Part shown: in pieces, positions 56,102-62,805 of the stretch
Layout: each line of letters begins with the position of its first letter
How positions within the stretch are numbered: the stretch's first letter is position 1
DNA from: Epilithonimonas hominis
GTDB taxonomy: Bacteria; Bacteroidota; Bacteroidia; Flavobacteriales; Weeksellaceae
Assembly (NCBI RefSeq): GCF_003730015.1
Contig: NZ_RJTU01000072.1
Location: 1 to 62,805, forward strand
Length of the DNA: 62,805 nt
Reading direction: 5' to 3'
The notes under the pieces: generated by a model
Databases searched by the model: none
Seen by the model: only the letters and a program-made list of their open reading frames with translations
Told to the model about the DNA's origin: nothing
Program-made: the position numbers and the translations under genes

Positions 56102-57871
56102 TTATGCTTTTCTAATTGCCTTGATTTCTTCAATTTTTTCCTTGAAATAATCCTTTTTGTGAGGATGTTTTTCGGAGAGTATTTCGAAAGCTTTTATGGC
56201 TTTGGAATAAAGCTTCTGCTCAGCATAGAGTCTTGCCAGTGTTTCTGTCATCAGGTGTGAAATGTCATCCTTTTTCTCCTTGATAATAAAACTACTTTCC
56301 TCTTTTAACTGAGAAATTCTTGGATTATTTTCGATGAAATTGTCAATGATTTTTTCTTTAGCCTTTGCTGTATTTTCTTCTGCTTTTGGTCGGTCAATTT
56401 TCAGCCAGCTTTGCCACGTATTGATGAAAGTTCCAACATTACTTTCAGTTTGTAGTTCAACTTGTTGTGCTGGACTCTCGGGCTGAAGTTCCTGTTTTTC
56501 CTCAATTTTAGAAACATCATTTCCAAAAAAAGATACATTGAAAACAGGCCTTTCTGTTTCCGGAATTAATTTCTCTTCCGCAACTTCTTTTTTGTTTTCA
56601 TTTATGTCAGCAGGTTCAGCAGGTTTAGGCGATGGCTGTATTTCTTGATCGATAAAATTTTTATCAGCTTTTTTAGATTCTGATTCAGGTTGTTTTCCGA
56701 TTAAAGCATCCGGGATATGCGCATCGAAAACCATTGGTTTCCACTCTGTTTCATTAGAAATCGGCTCAATTATATCTAGCCCGCTTTCAGCAGAGAATTC
56801 ATTAGCAACTTCAAAATTCTTAGTTACTTCAAAACTGACCTCATTTTCAGAATTTTTATGATGTTCAACATTAGAATCAGCGGTTGTTTTTTCTATTTCT
56901 GTAATTTGAAAAGCTTGCGTATTCTCAAAGCTAATGGAATTTTCATTTTCGATTTCCAATTCTTTTTCCGCTAACTGTTCAGCAAAAAATGTCTTTTTTT
57001 CTGTTTCGAAATTTATATTTTCACTCTTCGAATCTACAACTTTTGGAGATTGTAGATTTTGTTTTTTAGGCGGATTGAGATAATCCAAGTGATTTTTCGG
57101 AACAGAAAATTTCACTTCAGGAAGAAAATCCTGAATGCCACTAAAACTGATGTCTTTAGAAGAAACTTCAGGCTCAGATTCTTGTTTTCCAGCAATATTC
57201 TCAACTTTAGTTTCTTGTAAAGTTAAAATGTCTTCAATATGTTTCGGTTCAGAAATCGACTCTTCAGAAGGATTTTCGTCGATGATGATTTGAGTATTAA
57301 CAGTTTTAGTTTCCTCTATTAGAACCAGTTGCCCGGATTCTTTCGAGGCATCTAAATCAACTTCCGAAGATTTTTCTTCCAAGAAATTTTCCTCGCCATC
57401 AAAAAGTAATCGGTTTTTTTCTCCGTTAACCAAAATAAAATCCTCTGTCAGTATTTCTTCCTTTTCAATGATGTTATCTACATCGAATTTATTCAGTACA
57501 GAACTGTTATCCGTATTTTCGATTTCAGCAATCAGTTCTGGACCAGCAGGTTTTGAATCTTCAGTGGGTTGTTCATGGATTTGATTATCAGTGTTTTCCT
57601 GTTTAATGGTTGAAGCGGAAACAAGCGCTTTATTTGTAATTTTATCTGAGTTAAGGAATTGATAAAGAATCTTTTTGTCTGTTGTATATGCTGCAGTTCT
57701 GGACAGATTTTCTTTGTAGTTTTCTGGTTTATACAGGTTGATTCCGTAGAGATAAAGTGCTCTTATACTCTGTGCATAAGGCATCTGAGCTGACTCCGAC
57801 TCCAGGATTCCAAGATCCGCTTCGGTTATGATCTGCGGATTTTTTATTAATTCTAAAACTCTAGCATTCAT
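56102..57871 (-). CDS. large acidic protein with C-terminal TPR-like repeats
   Basis: The 589-residue protein has three parts. An N-terminal helical domain (about 1-75) includes SESAQMPYAQSIRALYLYG. A very acidic, Glu/Ser/Asn-rich, probably disordered middle (about 80-470) follows. A helical C-terminus (about 480-589) with LMTETLARLYAEQKLYSKAIKAFEIL looks like one or two TPR units. No signal peptide is seen. The function is unknown. It is the last gene of the minus-strand group with lptE four bases upstream, a linkage seen elsewhere in Flavobacteriia as far as I know. Confidence 0.75.
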   Translation of the reverse strand: MNARVLELIKNPQIITEADLGILESESAQMPYAQSIRALYLYGINLYKPENYKENLSRTAAYTTDKKILYQFLNSDKITNKALVSASTIKQENTDNQIHEQPTEDSKPAGPELIAEIENTDNSSVLNKFDVDNIIEKEEILTEDFILVNGEKNRLLFDGEENFLEEKSSEVDLDASKESGQLVLIEETKTVNTQIIIDENPSEESISEPKHIEDILTLQETKVENIAGKQESEPEVSSKDISFSGIQDFLPEVKFSVPKNHLDYLNPPKKQNLQSPKVVDSKSENINFETEKKTFFAEQLAEKELEIENENSISFENTQAFQITEIEKTTADSNVEHHKNSENEVSFEVTKNFEVANEFSAESGLDIIEPISNETEWKPMVFDAHIPDALIGKQPESESKKADKNFIDQEIQPSPKPAEPADINENKKEVAEEKLIPETERPVFNVSFFGNDVSKIEEKQELQPESPAQQVELQTESNVGTFINTWQSWLKIDRPKAEENTAKAKEKIIDNFIENNPRISQLKEESSFIIKEKKDDISHLMTETLARLYAEQKLYSKAIKAFEILSEKHPHKKDYFKEKIEEIKAIRKA

Positions 57872-57875
57872 TATC

Positions 57876-58430
57876 TTACCAATTGGCTACAATGTCGTTA
57901 AAAATTTTGTTAATGATCCTTTCGTTTACAATTTTTACCTGAGCAGTTTCAATGCTATTAAGATCCAGATCACTGTTGAAAACCGCTTCATCACTATATG
58001 TTTTGTCAAAACTCAGTTTTGGGTCAATATTATTTTCGTAATGCACTTTAACGGTAATTGTTAGTTTGTTTTGCTGAGCCTGAACAATGTTTCCGGTGTT
58101 TGTAGTAGTCGCGGCTCCAACACTAGTTGGCGTGATATTATAATCTGTGATTTCACCTTCAATCAAAAGGTCAGGTTTATCAACAGCACCTTTTAAAGTT
58201 GTTCTCTGAAGGAAACGGTTTTGCAAGGCTACCGTAAAATCCTGACTCAGGCTCGGGAGGTTGTTGGCTGCATTATTTGGAAAAGTATTGATTTTCACAG
58301 TTTTCATTTCAGGACTCAATGATGAGCCTGAAAAATTGTAACAATTCGTAAGAATAAGTAAAAGTAAGAAAAGAGAAAAAATTACAATTCTTTTCTGAAT
58401 TCTTGCTTTTGACTTCTGACTTCTGACCAT
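57876..58430 (-). CDS. lptE: LPS-assembly lipoprotein, LptE family
   Basis: The 184-residue protein has a basic start, a hydrophobic stretch (about 15-28) and a lipobox ending in Cys30 (LTNC). SGSSLSPEMKTVKINTFPNNA and VALQNRFLQRTTL follow, then a beta-rich body ending IVNERIINKIFNDIVANW. This is the Bacteroidota LptE pattern. It would hold the LptD barrel open for LPS insertion into the outer membrane. Its ATG follows directly on the stop of the sigma-54 activator gene. The polysaccharide locus in this window would feed LPS or capsule to the same surface. Confidence 0.87.
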   Translation of the reverse strand: MVRSQKSKARIQKRIVIFSLFLLLLILTNCYNFSGSSLSPEMKTVKINTFPNNAANNLPSLSQDFTVALQNRFLQRTTLKGAVDKPDLLIEGEITDYNITPTSVGAATTTNTGNIVQAQQNKLTITVKVHYENNIDPKLSFDKTYSDEAVFNSDLDLNSIETAQVKIVNERIINKIFNDIVANW

Positions 58431-59714
58431 TTAATCTTCTAAATTATATTGTTTTATTTTTCTGTAAAGCGTTCGCTGAGAAATCCCCAGTTCATCTGCT
58501 GCTTTGTTTCTTCTGCCTTTGTGTTTTTCCAAAGCTTTGATAATCAAATCTTTTTCATTGTTCTGAAGCGATAGAGATTCAGGCTTTGCTTCTTCTATTT
58601 CAATATCTTCTACATCGTTAAAGTGGTGATCATCTTCTGAAACGATAGTGGGATGATGCACCTCATTCTGATTATTATTTTCAAAATAAAGTAAAGAATT
58701 CGGGTTAGATGTCTGTGCTTCGGGTGTATAGATCCTACTGATTAGATTTTTTTCCTGAGAACTCAAATCTGCATTACCTCTGTTCTTTATGAGCTCCGAA
58801 GTTAAGGATTTTAAATCATTAATGTCATTTCGCATATCGAAAAGGATTTTATACATAATCTCTCTGTCCGAACCAAAGTCAGAGCCGGAACTACCAGTGT
58901 TGTTTTTTTGAACAACAACCGGAAGATTTGAATTCATCGGTATATATTCTGCTAACTTTACAGAATTGATTTCTCTGTTCTGTTCCACAACTGTCATTTG
59001 CTCAACTAAATTTCGAAGTTGACGAACGTTTCCTGGGAACGCATAATTTTCGAGATAAGCAACTGCATCGTCTGTCAACTTGAGTTCTGGCATTCTGTAT
59101 TTCTCAGCAAAATCTATTGCAAACTTTCTGAATAACAGATGGATGTCGCCTTTTCTTTCTCGCAAAGCCGGCATATCAATCTGAACCGTATTCAGTCGGT
59201 AATACAAATCCTCTCGGAAACGTCCATCGGTAATAGCTTTCATCATATTGACATTGGTTGCAGCTACGATTCTGACATTGGTTTTCTGAACCTGGGAAGA
59301 ACCCACTTTCATAAATTCTCCACTTTCCAAAACTCTCAAAAGACGAACTTGCGTTTGCAAAGGCAATTCTCCAACTTCATCCAAGAAAATAGTTCCGCCG
59401 TCTGCGACTTCAAAGTATCCTTTCCTGGTAGAAGTTGCGCCTGTAAACGCTCCTTTTTCGTGTCCGAAAAGTTCAGAATCAATCGTTCCTTCCGGGATTG
59501 CGCCACAGTTGACAACGATGTAAGGCTGATGTTTTCTTCTAGATTCTGAGTGGATTATTTTTGGGATAAATTCTTTCCCGACGCCACTTTCTCCGATGAC
59601 GAGTACGGAAATATCCGTTGGCGCCACCTGAATCGATTTTTCCAAAGCACGATTAAGTGCAGGGAAATTTCCGATGATGCCGAAGCGGTTTTTTATAGAT
59701 TGTAAGTCTGCCAT
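58431..59714 (-). CDS. sigma-54-dependent activator without receiver domain
   Basis: The 427-residue protein begins almost directly with the AAA+ domain: Walker A GESGVGKE at 41-48, the sigma-54-contacting GAFTGA at 88-93, Walker B IFLDEVGE at 109-116, and the arginine-finger region RFREDLYYRLN. The last 45 residues form a Fis-type helix-turn-helix (KGRRNKAADELGISQRTLYRKI). A linker of about 100 residues lies between. There is no N-terminal receiver or sensor domain, so activity must be set otherwise. It sits between a TPR gene and lptE. Confidence 0.93.
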   Translation of the reverse strand: MADLQSIKNRFGIIGNFPALNRALEKSIQVAPTDISVLVIGESGVGKEFIPKIIHSESRRKHQPYIVVNCGAIPEGTIDSELFGHEKGAFTGATSTRKGYFEVADGGTIFLDEVGELPLQTQVRLLRVLESGEFMKVGSSQVQKTNVRIVAATNVNMMKAITDGRFREDLYYRLNTVQIDMPALRERKGDIHLLFRKFAIDFAEKYRMPELKLTDDAVAYLENYAFPGNVRQLRNLVEQMTVVEQNREINSVKLAEYIPMNSNLPVVVQKNNTGSSGSDFGSDREIMYKILFDMRNDINDLKSLTSELIKNRGNADLSSQEKNLISRIYTPEAQTSNPNSLLYFENNNQNEVHHPTIVSEDDHHFNDVEDIEIEEAKPESLSLQNNEKDLIIKALEKHKGRRNKAADELGISQRTLYRKIKQYNLED

Positions 59715-59789
59715 TGTTTTAATTTTTGTCCGAAGTCCGAAGATGGAAGTCGGAAGATTTTGAATTTGATTTTTTTTTTAATTAAAATT

Positions 59790-60587
59790 TTACAGTTCTG
59801 CAATCTGCTTTCTGTAAACTTTGTTGAAATGGTGCGTGTAGCCTTCCAACATTATTTTGCCTTCGTCATAAGACTTCAAGGCAAGATTTTTCAAATCCAA
59901 ATAATCTTTGTTTCTTATTTTGGAAACTTTACTCTTAAAATAAATATTCTCCGCAAAATCGTAAACTTTGCTTTGTTTCTCGAAGTTTTCTAAGGCTTTG
60001 TCGTATTGATTTAATTCAAAATAAGTGACGCCTAATTGATAATGGTCGTAAAGTCCAAAATTGTAATCTTTGGTTTTGAAAAGATTATCCAAAATCTGAA
60101 TCGCTTTTTCTTTCTGATTCAGAGCACTGTAGCAGATTGCTTTTACAACGTATAAGTTGTAGTCTCCATTTTTGGAATGACCAATATTTTCAGGGTAATA
60201 TTTTTCTAACTCATCAAAATCAGCAATGGCACCTTTATAATCTCTTAGAAACTGATACTTGCACCAAGCACGATATCCTAAATGTTCTTTAGGGTTAAGT
60301 TCAACCGCTTTGTCAATTAATGCTTTCCAAGTAACAAAATCGCCAGTCTTTAAATATGGAACTGATTTTTCAAAATATGCATCATCATAAGTCGGACAAA
60401 TTTCTATGGCTTTGTCAAACGCTAGTTGTGATAAAGAAAGGCCTTGAAACTCGCCTGCCTGATTAGAAATTTCGCACGCTTTCCTGCAATTTTCTTCTGT
60501 GAAAATACTGCAATTGACCTGTGCGGAAATTTGAGAATATACCGCAAGAAAAATTAAGCTAAGGTAATACTTCTGAAACCTTTCCAT
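59790..60587 (-). CDS. exported TPR protein
   Basis: The 265-residue protein has a signal peptide (MERFQKYYLSLIFLAVYSQISAQ) and about five TPR units, for example LAFDKAIEICPTYDDAYFEK, LIDKAVELNPKEHLGYRAW and YFELNQYDKALENFEKQS. It should act in the periplasm by protein-protein contact. Its first 29 bases overlap the end of the upstream lipoprotein gene, so the two are likely made together. Partners are unknown. Confidence 0.85.
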   Translation of the reverse strand: MERFQKYYLSLIFLAVYSQISAQVNCSIFTEENCRKACEISNQAGEFQGLSLSQLAFDKAIEICPTYDDAYFEKSVPYLKTGDFVTWKALIDKAVELNPKEHLGYRAWCKYQFLRDYKGAIADFDELEKYYPENIGHSKNGDYNLYVVKAICYSALNQKEKAIQILDNLFKTKDYNFGLYDHYQLGVTYFELNQYDKALENFEKQSKVYDFAENIYFKSKVSKIRNKDYLDLKNLALKSYDEGKIMLEGYTHHFNKVYRKQIAEL

Positions 60588-61065
60588 CGGTAATTTTGTA
60601 AGTTAAATATTGGTAATAGTCTAATTTTGTTCCTCTACTTTCTTTTGGGAACCAACCGTTTAAAGATTTGGTGAAATTTAAAAGCTTTATAGAAAAATCT
60701 TTATCAAAATTTTCTTCCTGATAATGTTCATTCATCTGCTGAACACGAAATAATCCTGTTTTTCCTTCACAATTGACAACAAATCGAATAGTGATGTAAC
60801 CATTTGTTTTTTTTGAGGAAGTAAAATTTAATTTTTCCAATTCCTCAATGATTGCAATCTTCTCTCCTTTATATTGGTAACCTTTTGAATCATTATAATA
60901 CTGTATTCCATAATCTTTATCCATACATCTTTTGAATTTTGGATTGTCAATGTTTTTATCAAATACAATATCTCCAATTTGATTTGGATAAACGATTACA
61001 CTTTTCTCAGACTGACAACTGAAAAGTATTGGTAGTAGTGAGATAGTGTAAAAAAGATTTTTCAT
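60559..61065 (-). CDS. small lipoprotein of unknown function
   Basis: The 168-residue protein has a signal peptide with lipobox (LLPILFSCQS, Cys17). The body has KTNGYITIRFVVNCEGKTGLFRV, a strand pattern like TonB C-terminal or similar energy-transfer domains, but no certain family. It overlaps the TPR gene. Together they look like a small envelope pair inserted between miaB and the sigma-54 activator. Confidence 0.7.
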   Translation of the reverse strand: MKNLFYTISLLPILFSCQSEKSVIVYPNQIGDIVFDKNIDNPKFKRCMDKDYGIQYYNDSKGYQYKGEKIAIIEELEKLNFTSSKKTNGYITIRFVVNCEGKTGLFRVQQMNEHYQEENFDKDFSIKLLNFTKSLNGWFPKESRGTKLDYYQYLTYKITDGKVSEVLP

Positions 61066-61116
61066 TTTGTTCTTAGCTCTTCAGTATTTTTTAATCAGAA
61101 TTATAAAATTTGAATT

Positions 61117-62553
61117 CTACAAAACCGTTTCCCCCAAAAGCGTTCCCTGCGTATTTCCGTGAACGAAAACGGAAACAATGTCACCAATTTTCTGTCCTTC
61201 CAACATATCGAAAACGCATACAGCATTTTGAGAATTTCTGCCTTTCCATTGGTTTTTATTCTTTTTGGAAACACCTTCAATCAGGATTTCGTGGACTCTG
61301 CCGACATAAGAAGCCATTCTTTTTTTGGATAATTCGCCTTGCAAAGCAATTACTTCTGCCAAACGTCTTTGCTTGACATCTGCAGGAATATCGTCTTCCA
61401 TTTTTTTGTGAGCAGGCGTTCCTGGTCTTTCGGAATAAGCAAACATATAGCCGTAATCGTATTCCACTTCTCTCATCAGTGATAATGTATCTTGGTGATC
61501 TTCCTCAGTTTCTGTACAGAATCCAATGATCATATCTTGAGAAAAAGAAATGTCTGGAACGATTTCCTTAGCTTTTCTGATTAGATCCAAATATTCCTGA
61601 CGCGTGTGTTGACGGTTCATCAAGTCAAGGATTCTGTCGCTTCCACTTTGAACAGGCAAGTGAACGTATTTGCAAATATTATTGTGTTTTGCCATCACTC
61701 GGAAAACATCCAAACTCATATCTTGAGGATTGGAAGTAGAGAATCGGATTCTCATATTTGGAACTGCAGTTGCAACCATTTCCATCAATTGAGCGAAATT
61801 TACAGCTGTCAATTTCTGCATTTCGGTAGCTTTTGCGAAATCCTTTTTTGGACCACCGCCATACCATAGGTAAGAATCAACATTTTGACCAAGAAGGGTG
61901 ATTTCTTTATAACCATTATTCCAAAGGTCAAGACATTCTTCTATGATAGAATGCGGATCACGGCTTCTTTCTCTTCCTCTTGTAAAAGGAACAACACAGA
62001 AAGTACACATATTATCGCAACCTCTTGTAATGGTAACAAAAGCTGTAACGCCATTTCCACCAAGACGAACCGGATTGATGTCTGCGTAAGTTTCTTCTTT
62101 TGAAAGGATTACGTTGATAGCATCTCTTCCGTCATCAGTTTCTTTCAAAAGATTGGGTAGGTCTCTGTAAGCATCCGGACCAACCACCAAATCTACCAAT
62201 TGTTCTTCTTCTAAGAATTTGGTTTTCAGTCTCTCAGCCATACAGCCAAGAACACCGACGGTAAGGTTTGGTTTTTCCTTTTTAAGATTTTTGAATTGAG
62301 CGAGACGCATACGAACCGTTTGCTCTGCCTTCTCACGGATAGAACAAGTGTTAAGCAAAATCAAATCTGCTTCTTCCTGCTTCAAAGTCGTGTTGTAACC
62401 TTGCTCGTTAAGAATAGATGCAACAATCTCAGAATCAGAGAAGTTCATCTGACAGCCGTAACTTTCTAAAAACAGTTTCTTACCATTTTCTGGTCTTTCT
62501 GCAATAGCAAAAGCTTCTCCTTGTTTGGTTTCGTCTATATATTTTTCCTGCAC
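61117..62553 (-). CDS. miaB: tRNA methylthiotransferase MiaB
   Basis: The 478-residue radical-SAM enzyme adds a methylthio group to i6A37 of tRNAs. It has the N-terminal domain with Cys34 ([12 protein letters not shown]), Cys70 and Cys104, the radical-SAM CxxxCxxC at Cys179, 183 and 186 in [10 protein letters not shown], and a C-terminal TRAM domain. Length and motifs are complete. A Bacteroidota promoter element lies upstream; a small lipoprotein gene follows after about 50 bases. Confidence 0.96.
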   Translation of the reverse strand: MQEKYIDETKQGEAFAIAERPENGKKLFLESYGCQMNFSDSEIVASILNEQGYNTTLKQEEADLILLNTCSIREKAEQTVRMRLAQFKNLKKEKPNLTVGVLGCMAERLKTKFLEEEQLVDLVVGPDAYRDLPNLLKETDDGRDAINVILSKEETYADINPVRLGGNGVTAFVTITRGCDNMCTFCVVPFTRGRERSRDPHSIIEECLDLWNNGYKEITLLGQNVDSYLWYGGGPKKDFAKATEMQKLTAVNFAQLMEMVATAVPNMRIRFSTSNPQDMSLDVFRVMAKHNNICKYVHLPVQSGSDRILDLMNRQHTRQEYLDLIRKAKEIVPDISFSQDMIIGFCTETEEDHQDTLSLMREVEYDYGYMFAYSERPGTPAHKKMEDDIPADVKQRRLAEVIALQGELSKKRMASYVGRVHEILIEGVSKKNKNQWKGRNSQNAVCVFDMLEGQKIGDIVSVFVHGNTQGTLLGETVL

Positions 62554-62636
62554 TACATTTATATTTAAAGCTCAGTGTTTTAAAAATCCAATGCTGAGTG
62601 AACTTTGAACCTAAAACTTAGAACTGTTTAAGTCTG

Positions 62637-62644
62637 CAAAGATA
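62637..62644 (-). promoter_or_regulatory. -7 promoter element of miaB
   Basis: On the minus strand this reads TATCTTTG, a full TAnnTTTG match 83 bases before the miaB start; the -33 element is not clear. The remaining sequence to the window edge (about 62650-62805) is AT-rich and nothing else was recognised in it. Confidence 0.5.
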
Positions 62645-62805
62645 CAAAATATTGTGACAGAATGGCAGATAATGATCAATCATTAAATAAACTTTTATCA
62701 ATCATGTGTGAGAAAACAATAAAATGAATTAGTAGAATTATTATTAATATCAAATGTTCCCTCAGACGTTAAAATATATAGAGAAACTCGTAGTGCATTA
62801 TTAAA

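Noticed and set aside
62554-62805. tRNA or small RNA gene at the right edge
   Set aside because: No cloverleaf or terminator-like structure could be drawn; only a miaB promoter element was seen.

Overview
The window is about 62.8 kb of AT-rich DNA from a member of the Bacteroidota, most likely the Flavobacteriia/Weeksellaceae (Chryseobacterium or Epilithonimonas-like). The signs are Bacteroidota-type promoters (TTG/TTTG, about 19 bases, then TAnnTTTG) in front of many genes, a GLPGLI-family protein, a type IX secretion plug (DUF5103) protein, a Porin_10-type porin, BshC, a GYDIA-type GHMP kinase, Bacteroidota LptE, and Rho and IF-2 with long disordered insertions. The genus is inferred from gene content only; no rRNA gene is present to confirm it.

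Positions 1-25.8 kb hold a surface polysaccharide (O-antigen or capsule) locus, read mainly on the minus strand from ugd. It encodes nucleotide-sugar enzymes: Ugd (UDP-glucuronate), RmlB and RmlA (dTDP-4-keto-6-deoxyglucose), Gmd and Fcl (GDP-L-fucose), and a TviB/TviC pair (UDP-GlcNAc to UDP-GalNAcA). It also encodes a Wzm/Wzt ABC exporter whose Wzt carries a C-terminal substrate-recognition domain, about a dozen glycosyltransferases or transferase-like proteins, and two acyltransferases. No Wzx/Wzy pair and no initiating sugar-phosphate transferase is visible, so an ABC-exported glycan is the simplest reading. Two tailoring genes are broken as read: an alpha-1,2-fucosyltransferase (GT11) between fcl and gmd, and a membrane O-acyltransferase. 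Two plus-strand islands (about 4.0-5.0 kb and 11.3-14.2 kb) add more glycosyltransferases.

Positions 25.9-30.7 kb hold rimP-nusA-infB on the plus strand, behind a good promoter and a hairpin-containing leader and ended by a strong terminator. A 353-base gap follows, with an isolated promoter and GC-rich terminator. After it come a porin, bshC, a LysM/PBP1-like protein, fabD, a GHMP kinase, pckA, a metallo-beta-lactamase-fold hydrolase, the T9SS plug protein, a small GNAT protein, rho (minus), a DUF4293 membrane protein on an overlapping divergent promoter, an M28 peptidase and an MsbA-like ABC exporter.

Positions 48.1-55.0 kb hold small accessory genes (DUF1801, CsaA-like, an HExxH protein, a RelE/ParE-type toxin-antitoxin pair) and then a minus-strand suf cluster: sufA, sufB, a TlpA-like thioredoxin, sufC and sufD. 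No sufS or sufE is next to it. Two kinds of repeat lie here: a REP-like inverted repeat that forms the end of one gene, and a hairpin element also found near 33 kb.

Positions 55.2-62.8 kb hold a GLPGLI protein (plus) and a minus-strand group: miaB, a small lipoprotein, a TPR protein, a sigma-54 activator without a receiver domain, lptE, and a large acidic protein with a TPR-like tail. No tRNA, rRNA, CRISPR array, transposase or phage gene was recognised.
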